Below, piece by piece: positions 1 through 2,825 of a stretch of DNA of 5,456 nucleotides (positions within the stretch are counted from its first letter, which is position 1; each line of letters begins with the position of its first letter). The stretch comes from Syntrophaceae bacterium (lineage in GTDB: Bacteria > Desulfobacterota > SM23-61): assembly GCA_003154025.1 (NCBI GenBank), contig PMCE01000461.1:963-6418 (forward strand), written 5' to 3'. Under the pieces are notes generated by a model. It was not told the DNA's origin. It saw only the letters and a list, made by a program, of their open reading frames with translations, and did no database searches. A program made the position numbers and the translations under genes.

Positions 1-92
1 TTGAAATCCGAAACCCAAAATCCGATTTTTTACCGCTTGTGGCTTTTCCGCCTAACCCGATTTTTCCCGGTGTTCTCTGTAACCTCTGTAGC
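1..92 (-). other. Untranslated leader between the attenuator and an unseen downstream gene
   Basis: Read on the minus strand, this is the RNA that would be made only when the attenuator at 93-136 is read through. It contains no ATG or GTG and no Shine-Dalgarno followed by a usable start, so the regulated gene must begin to the left of base 1. Apart from the short ACAGAG tandem repeat at 72-89 and a few ATCGG/TTTTT-rich stretches, nothing else is recognisable. An open plus-strand frame across this part has no protein-like features and is not called. Confidence 0.5.
72..89 (-). repeat. Two tandem 9-bp ACAGAG-containing units
   Basis: On the minus strand the sequence reads ACAGAGGTT followed directly by ACAGAGAAC, then AC, just after the T-rich tail of the attenuator. 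The two units share ACAGAG and differ in the last three bases. Similar short ACAGAG-type tandem stretches are familiar in intergenic DNA of environmental bacteria, but only two units are present here and no function can be assigned. Confidence 0.35.
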
Positions 93-136
93 TAAAAATA
101 AAAAAGCCGTGGGCTCGGAATCTGCCCACGGCTTTT
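93..136 (-). terminator. Attenuator terminator hairpin (3:4 stem) of a Trp leader
   Basis: A perfect 13-bp inverted repeat pairs 124-136 with 102-114 around a 9-nt loop (115-123). Read on the minus strand, the stem ends in a T-rich tail of six Ts, an A and five Ts (94-105, partly within the stem), the classic form of an intrinsic terminator. On the plus strand only four Ts follow the stem, so the minus strand is the better direction. It lies 31 nt after the stop of a leader peptide with four Trp codons. Its 3' arm competes with the antiterminator, because bases 124-128 are used by both structures. It is therefore best read as the regulated terminator of a Trp attenuator rather than an ordinary end-of-gene terminator. 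Confidence 0.85.
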
Positions 137-180
137 CAGGTAATCGATTATGTCAATCCGGCCGGTTTATGGGCAGACTC
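118..180 (-). promoter_or_regulatory. Antiterminator (2:3 pairing) of the Trp attenuator
   Basis: On the minus strand GAGTCTGCCCA (180 down to 170) can pair with TGGGCAGATTC (128 down to 118). This gives 11 consecutive RNA pairs including one G-U, with a 41-nt intervening loop. The first arm covers the last codons of the leader peptide and begins 13 nt after the last Trp codon. A ribosome stalled on the Trp codons would leave it free, while one that reaches the stop codon (167-169) would cover it. The second arm includes bases 124-128 of the terminator stem, so the two folds exclude each other. This is the logic of the classic trp operon attenuator, seen directly in the sequence; its action in the cell is inferred. 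Confidence 0.8.
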
Positions 181-234
181 CTCCTTTTTTGTTCCACCAC
201 CACCAGAGATTGAGAAGTTTGCCGTTCATAAACC
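164..234 (-). other. 8-bp inverted repeat joining start and stop of the leader ORF
   Basis: GGTTTATG (minus strand, 234 to 227) is exactly complementary to CATAAACC (171 to 164). The left arm contains the leader peptide start codon and the end of its Shine-Dalgarno region; the right arm contains its stop codon. Inside this stem, GGTGG within the Trp codons (201-197) can pair with CTGCC (176-172) using two G-U pairs. Together these could form the 1:2 pause structure expected in a trp leader, or could hide the leader start codon. The pairing is visible, but its role is inference. Confidence 0.45.
167..229 (-). CDS. trpL: Tryptophan leader peptide with four tandem Trp codons
   Basis: This 20-residue ORF reads MNGKLLNLWWWWNKKGGVCP and ends in TAA. 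The four TGG codons are consecutive (205 down to 194). A Shine-Dalgarno-like GGAAGGGG (240-233) lies just upstream of the ATG, and a promoter with a perfect -35 box lies before that. Downstream come an antiterminator and a terminator with mutually exclusive pairing. Known trp leader peptides in proteobacteria act as ribosome-stalling sensors of charged tRNA-Trp and have no other job once made. Four adjacent Trp codons, the rarest amino acid, are very unlikely by chance in a 20-codon ORF placed exactly here. The frame is open further upstream (to about 391), but this ATG is the only start with a Shine-Dalgarno downstream of the promoter. The regulated gene lies outside the window, so the symbol reflects the leader type only. 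Confidence 0.82.
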   Translation of the reverse strand: MNGKLLNLWWWWNKKGGVCP

Positions 235-255
235 CCTTCCCAAGCAAGATTCTTT

Positions 256-285
256 TTTTTACTACGGTTTTCACAAAGTTGTCAA
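256..285 (-). promoter_or_regulatory. Sigma-70 type promoter of the Trp leader transcript
   Basis: On the minus strand a perfect TTGACA (285 to 280) is followed after 18 bp by TAAAAA (261 to 256), which matches four of six bases of the -10 consensus. Transcription would start near base 249, about 20 nt before the leader ATG at 229. This spacing is what a trp-type leader needs and supports the direction of the whole unit. Confidence 0.65.
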
Positions 286-301
286 GATTTTTTTGCCCCC
301 C

Positions 302-317
302 TGGCGAAATTTTGCCA
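302..317. promoter_or_regulatory. 16-bp near-perfect palindrome, possible operator between divergent units
   Basis: TGGCGAAATTTTGCCA is symmetric at seven of eight base pairs; only 306/313 breaks the symmetry. It lies between the Trp leader promoter (centre about 60 bp upstream of the predicted start near 249) and the transporter gene. That position suits a dimeric activator or repressor serving either or both units. No specific regulator can be named from the sequence. It is not a good sigma-54 promoter, because the GG and GC doublets are nine rather than ten bases apart. Confidence 0.35.
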
Positions 318-453
318 AAAAGTCTTGTTTTTTTATCTCCATCTGTTAGACTCCTTTCCGGGCGGAATTTTGTCTCCCGGATTTTATCCACTGCTCGCTT
401 TGAAACTAGGATTCCTGATTTGTCGAAATCAATCCAGAAAGAAGGAGCGTAAA
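318..453 (+). other. 5' leader region of the transporter gene
   Basis: No gene is seen on the plus strand here. A weak promoter-like pair, TTGTTT (325-330) and TAGACT (347-352) spaced by 16 bp, is possible but poorly supported. An inverted repeat TCCGGG (357-362) / CCCGGA (376-381) with a 13-nt loop is followed by ATTTTAT and might form a weak hairpin in the leader RNA. GAAGGAG (441-447) is the Shine-Dalgarno for the ATG at 454. Confidence 0.35.
428..443 (+). repeat. 16-bp direct repeat, copy 1
   Basis: ATCAATCCAGAAAGAA occurs here, immediately upstream of and overlapping the transporter's Shine-Dalgarno, and exactly again at 2144-2159 after the toxin remnant. A 16-bp exact match in a window of this size is unlikely by chance. 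The repeat brackets the transporter gene together with the toxin remnant. Confidence 0.5.
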
Positions 454-1878
454 ATGAACGGGCAGCAGCGTAAGGGCGTCCCCCCGCTGGTTCGGGGGCT
501 GATCGTAATTGCCGTTGGGCTCATCATCTGGTTCTCTCCCGTTCCCACCGGGGTCAAAAAAGAGGCCTGGCATCTTTTGGCCATTTTCGTGGCCACCATC
601 ATCGGATTGATCCTGACCCCCTTGCCCCAGGGCGCCATGGTGATCATCGGGGTCATGGTGACCGGTTTCACCCAGACCCTCAACGTGGGAATGGTGCTTT
701 CCGGTTTCGCCAACAGCACGGTCTGGCTGATCGTGTCGGCCTTTCTCCTGACCCGGGCATTCATAAAGACCGGCCTGGGGAGGAGAATCGCCTATCTTTT
801 CATCCGCACTTTCGGCCGCAAGACGCTCGGGCTTTCTTACGCCATCGCGGCGAGCGATCTCGTGCTCGCCCCGGCCACCCCTTCCAATACGGCCCGGTCC
901 GGCGGGATCATCTACCCGATCGTGCGGGGGATGGCCAGCACTTTCGGGTCCGAACCGGGAGAGAGCGCGAGGAAGATCGGTTCGTTCCTGATGATGACCG
1001 AGTACCAGGTCGTGGTCATCACCACGTCCATGTTCATGACCGCCGGGGCGGCCAACCCTCTGCTCATAGAGCTGGCCAAAAAGACAGCCAACATCTCCGT
1101 CTCCTGGGCGACGTGGGCGCTGGCCGGGCTCGTTCCCGGCCTTCTCTCCCTGATCCTCGTCCCTTTAATCCTCTATAAAATATACCCGCCGGAGATCAAA
1201 TCCACCCCGGAGGCTGCGGAACTGGCCCGCCGCGAACTCCAAAAGATGGGGCCCATGAAGCGCGGCGAAAAGATCCTCCTCGCCGTTTTCTTCATCATCC
1301 TGACCCTCTGGGTGACCTCCGAGTTGACTAACCTGGATGCCACGGTGGTGGCCCTGGTGGGCGTGGGAATCATGATCTTGACCGGAGTCATCAACTGGGA
1401 GGATGTCCTTGCTGAAAAGGGAGCCTGGGACTGCCTGATCTGGTTCGGCGGACTGGTCATGATGGCCACGGGGCTGAACACCCTCGGCCTCATGAAATGG
1501 ATTACCGTTCTGGTGGGCGGGAGCGTCGCCGGCATGGACTGGCTCCCGGCTCTCATCATCCTGCTGCTCTTCTATTTTTATAGCCATTACGGGTTTGCCA
1601 GTTGCTCGGCCCACGTTTCGGCCATGTTCATCCCTCTCCTGACCGTGGCCCTGGCCGCGAAAGTTCCCCCCTACCTGGCTGTCCTAACCATGGGACTCTT
1701 CTCGGGCATCTATGCCGGGACCACCCATTACGGGACCGGGCCCTCCCCCATCTACTACAACTCCGGGTATGTTCCCCTGGGAACCTGGTGGCGACTGGGC
1801 CTGATTATCTCTTTCGTCAATATCGCCATCTGGCTGGGCGTGGGCTTCCCCTGGATGAAGCTTTTGGGGCTGTGGTAG
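454..1878 (+). CDS. DASS-family di-/tricarboxylate carrier (CitT/DiT1-like)
   Basis: This 474-residue protein is almost wholly hydrophobic and fits the divalent anion:sodium symporter/antiporter family (SLC13/DASS). Within it the bacterial CitT/TtdT and plant 2-oxoglutarate/malate translocator branch is closest. Visible hallmarks are FANSTVWLIVSAF near 85-97, the first substrate/Na+ motif SNT at 144-146 within APATPSNTARSGGIIYP, the conserved YSHYGFASCSAHVSAMF segment at 376-392, and the second repeat motif THYGTGPSPIYY at 424-435. Length is normal for the branch. The likely role is exchange or uptake of C4-C6 carboxylates such as malate, succinate, 2-oxoglutarate, citrate or tartrate across the inner membrane; the exact substrate cannot be read. 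The start is ATG 454, preceded by GAAGGAG six bases upstream; an upstream in-frame ATG (325) would add 43 residues with no transporter character. The gene is divergent from the Trp leader unit and convergent with the lipoprotein gene. Confidence 0.93.
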   Translation: MNGQQRKGVPPLVRGLIVIAVGLIIWFSPVPTGVKKEAWHLLAIFVATIIGLILTPLPQGAMVIIGVMVTGFTQTLNVGMVLSGFANSTVWLIVSAFLLTRAFIKTGLGRRIAYLFIRTFGRKTLGLSYAIAASDLVLAPATPSNTARSGGIIYPIVRGMASTFGSEPGESARKIGSFLMMTEYQVVVITTSMFMTAGAANPLLIELAKKTANISVSWATWALAGLVPGLLSLILVPLILYKIYPPEIKSTPEAAELARRELQKMGPMKRGEKILLAVFFIILTLWVTSELTNLDATVVALVGVGIMILTGVINWEDVLAEKGAWDCLIWFGGLVMMATGLNTLGLMKWITVLVGGSVAGMDWLPALIILLLFYFYSHYGFASCSAHVSAMFIPLLTVALAAKVPPYLAVLTMGLFSGIYAGTTHYGTGPSPIYYNSGYVPLGTWWRLGLIISFVNIAIWLGVGFPWMKLLGLW

Positions 1879-1903
1879 GACCCCGGCTAATTGTCCAGCG
1901 TGA

Positions 1904-2095
1904 CTGGAGACCCTGCCCGAGCGGGGTCATTTCCGGCTAGAATTGGAGCGAATAGGGGTCCGGGAAATTCGAGAAGTCTTCCACAAGCCAAATAGGATTA
2001 TTTATCAGATCGTCAAATCAGAAGTTTTTGCTCATTGCCTGCTCGATGGGAGAAGGGATTTGTAGGATATTCTGCAAGATAGGGTATTGAGGTAA
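1904..2095 (+). pseudogene. Remnant of a RelE/ParE-family toxin gene (C-terminal part)
   Basis: The frame beginning after a TGA at 1901-1903 reads LETLPERGHFRLEL, then GVREIREVF, NRIIYQIV and LLDGRRDL up to a TAG at 2063-2065. In the same frame it continues DILQDRVLR to a TAA at 2093-2095. This matches the C-terminal two thirds of RelE/ParE type II toxins, which typically show a PERG, an IREI..F..PYRIIY strand and a final DGRRD(M/L)Q..L..R(L)L. Glutamine usually follows DGRRDL, so the TAG is most simply a CAG-to-TAG nonsense change. About 35-40 N-terminal residues and any start codon are missing; upstream is the transporter stop (1876-1878). No antitoxin is visible on either side. It is taken as an inactive relic; the hairpin-like GACCCTGC/GCGGGGTC (1909-1928) is made by its codons. 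Confidence 0.78.
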
Positions 2096-2190
2096 TCCTG
2101 TTTGCATATAATTTATCTTTAAGAATTCAGGCGTAATGGTAACATCAATCCAGAAAGAACGTTGAATTCGGAAAGAATGCCCCTTCCAAC
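2096..2190. other. Gene-free spacer between converging units
   Basis: This is AT-rich sequence between the toxin remnant and the stop of the lipoprotein gene. It contains a TATAAT (2107-2112) without a matching -35 box, two GAATTC sites (2123 and 2164) and the second copy of the 16-bp direct repeat. No convincing terminator is visible for either converging transcript. Confidence 0.4.
2144..2159 (+). repeat. 16-bp direct repeat, copy 2
   Basis: This is an exact second copy of ATCAATCCAGAAAGAA found at 428-443. Here it is not followed by a Shine-Dalgarno or a gene on the same strand. The bases on either side differ from copy 1, although both copies have ATTC 17-19 bp earlier, so the similarity may extend weakly to the left. 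Confidence 0.5.
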
Positions 2191-2691
2191 TTACCTCCCC
2201 GATCTACGTCCTCTGCTTGTAGGCATTGTCTGGCCTTCCTCTTTGGGAACATTGCTGCTGCTTAGTCTCTGATCTTCTTCTTGTTGCATATAGCCATATT
2301 TAATCATTTGCTCATTCGTTAGGTAATACTGGAGTTGTTTTTCGGTGCTTATGCGCAGGTCTTTCAAATCATCCCGCAGAGCCTCCATTCCCTGCCGGTC
2401 CCGGCCTGCGTATTTTTTCATAAGCATATTTCTCTCTTGCACTTGTCGCTCGATAATCGGTCGGATATGGCTTTCCTGCTCATCGCTTAGCTGGAGGCCG
2501 CTTTTCATTTGGGTGATGATTTGATCTGCGGTTTGAGCCTCTTTCGCTTCCGGAACGCCCCTCCGATTCTGGGTATGCGTCGAACAGGAAAGTAACGTGC
2601 TTGCGAAAAACAAGCATCCAGTCAACAAGATGAAAAAGTACTTATAGAAATGCCGACTGCCACGGATCTTTATAGACTTATCACCACGCAT
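2191..2691 (-). CDS. Spy/CpxP-like (LTxxQ motif) outer-envelope lipoprotein
   Basis: This 166-residue protein has a basic N-terminus (1-18), a hydrophobic segment (19-34) and a lipobox LLSC with the acylated cysteine at 36, so it should be exported and lipidated. Serine at +2 does not signal inner-membrane retention. The mature part is helical and charged. LQLSDEQ (66-72) and YLTNEQ (123-128) flank a predicted long helix rich in Arg, Lys, Glu and Gln (about 75-122), the pattern of the Spy/CpxP/ZraP-type periplasmic proteins that have paired LTxxQ motifs. Those relatives act as ATP-independent chaperones or metal/stress sensors; the role here is not proven. The tail (140-166) is low-complexity and basic. 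The ATG has a perfect AAAGGAG (2696-2702). The upstream neighbour on the same strand is the M1-ChaN-PDZ gene, 134 bp away, so co-transcription is possible. Confidence 0.72.
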   Translation of the reverse strand: MRGDKSIKIRGSRHFYKYFFILLTGCLFFASTLLSCSTHTQNRRGVPEAKEAQTADQIITQMKSGLQLSDEQESHIRPIIERQVQERNMLMKKYAGRDRQGMEALRDDLKDLRISTEKQLQYYLTNEQMIKYGYMQQEEDQRLSSSNVPKEEGQTMPTSRGRRSGR

Positions 2692-2825
2692 GGCACTCCT
2701 TTCTTAAGACCTCTGACTAACATGATGGATCTAAGGCAAATCCTCGGAGGCCTGGGTTCGGAATAAAGACGGCGGCAGCGGTCTACCGGATCACAAATTT
2801 CATCGCCCTTTTAACATTGTTTCCC

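Noticed and set aside
302..315. Sigma-54 promoter (TGGC...TTGC) upstream of the transporter
   Set aside because: The GG and GC doublets are nine bases apart instead of ten, and the match is explained by the palindrome.
150..452. 100-codon plus-strand ORF before the transporter
   Set aside because: It is low-complexity translation of T-rich spacer DNA, crosses the Trp leader on the other strand, and shows no domain or ribosome binding site.
325..453. Upstream in-frame ATG extending the transporter by 43 residues
   Set aside because: The extension has no Shine-Dalgarno and no transporter-like sequence, while ATG 454 has a strong one and fits the family's length.
1165..1614. Long minus-strand ORFs inside the transporter gene
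   Set aside because: They are shadows in other frames of a well-supported membrane protein and show unnatural composition.
1909..1928. Strong hairpin GACCCTGC/GCGGGGTC as a terminator for the transporter
   Set aside because: It is not followed by a T tract (ATTTCCGG follows), and it coincides with codons for TLPERG of the toxin relic, so it may be a by-product of coding sequence.
2107..2112. Perfect TATAAT as a plus-strand promoter
   Set aside because: No -35 box at a proper distance, AT-rich surroundings, and no plus-strand gene downstream in the window.
2138..2167. Tiny plus-strand ORF starting ATG GTA ACA TCA
   Set aside because: Nine codons, no convincing ribosome binding site and no associated structure; it only overlaps the direct repeat.
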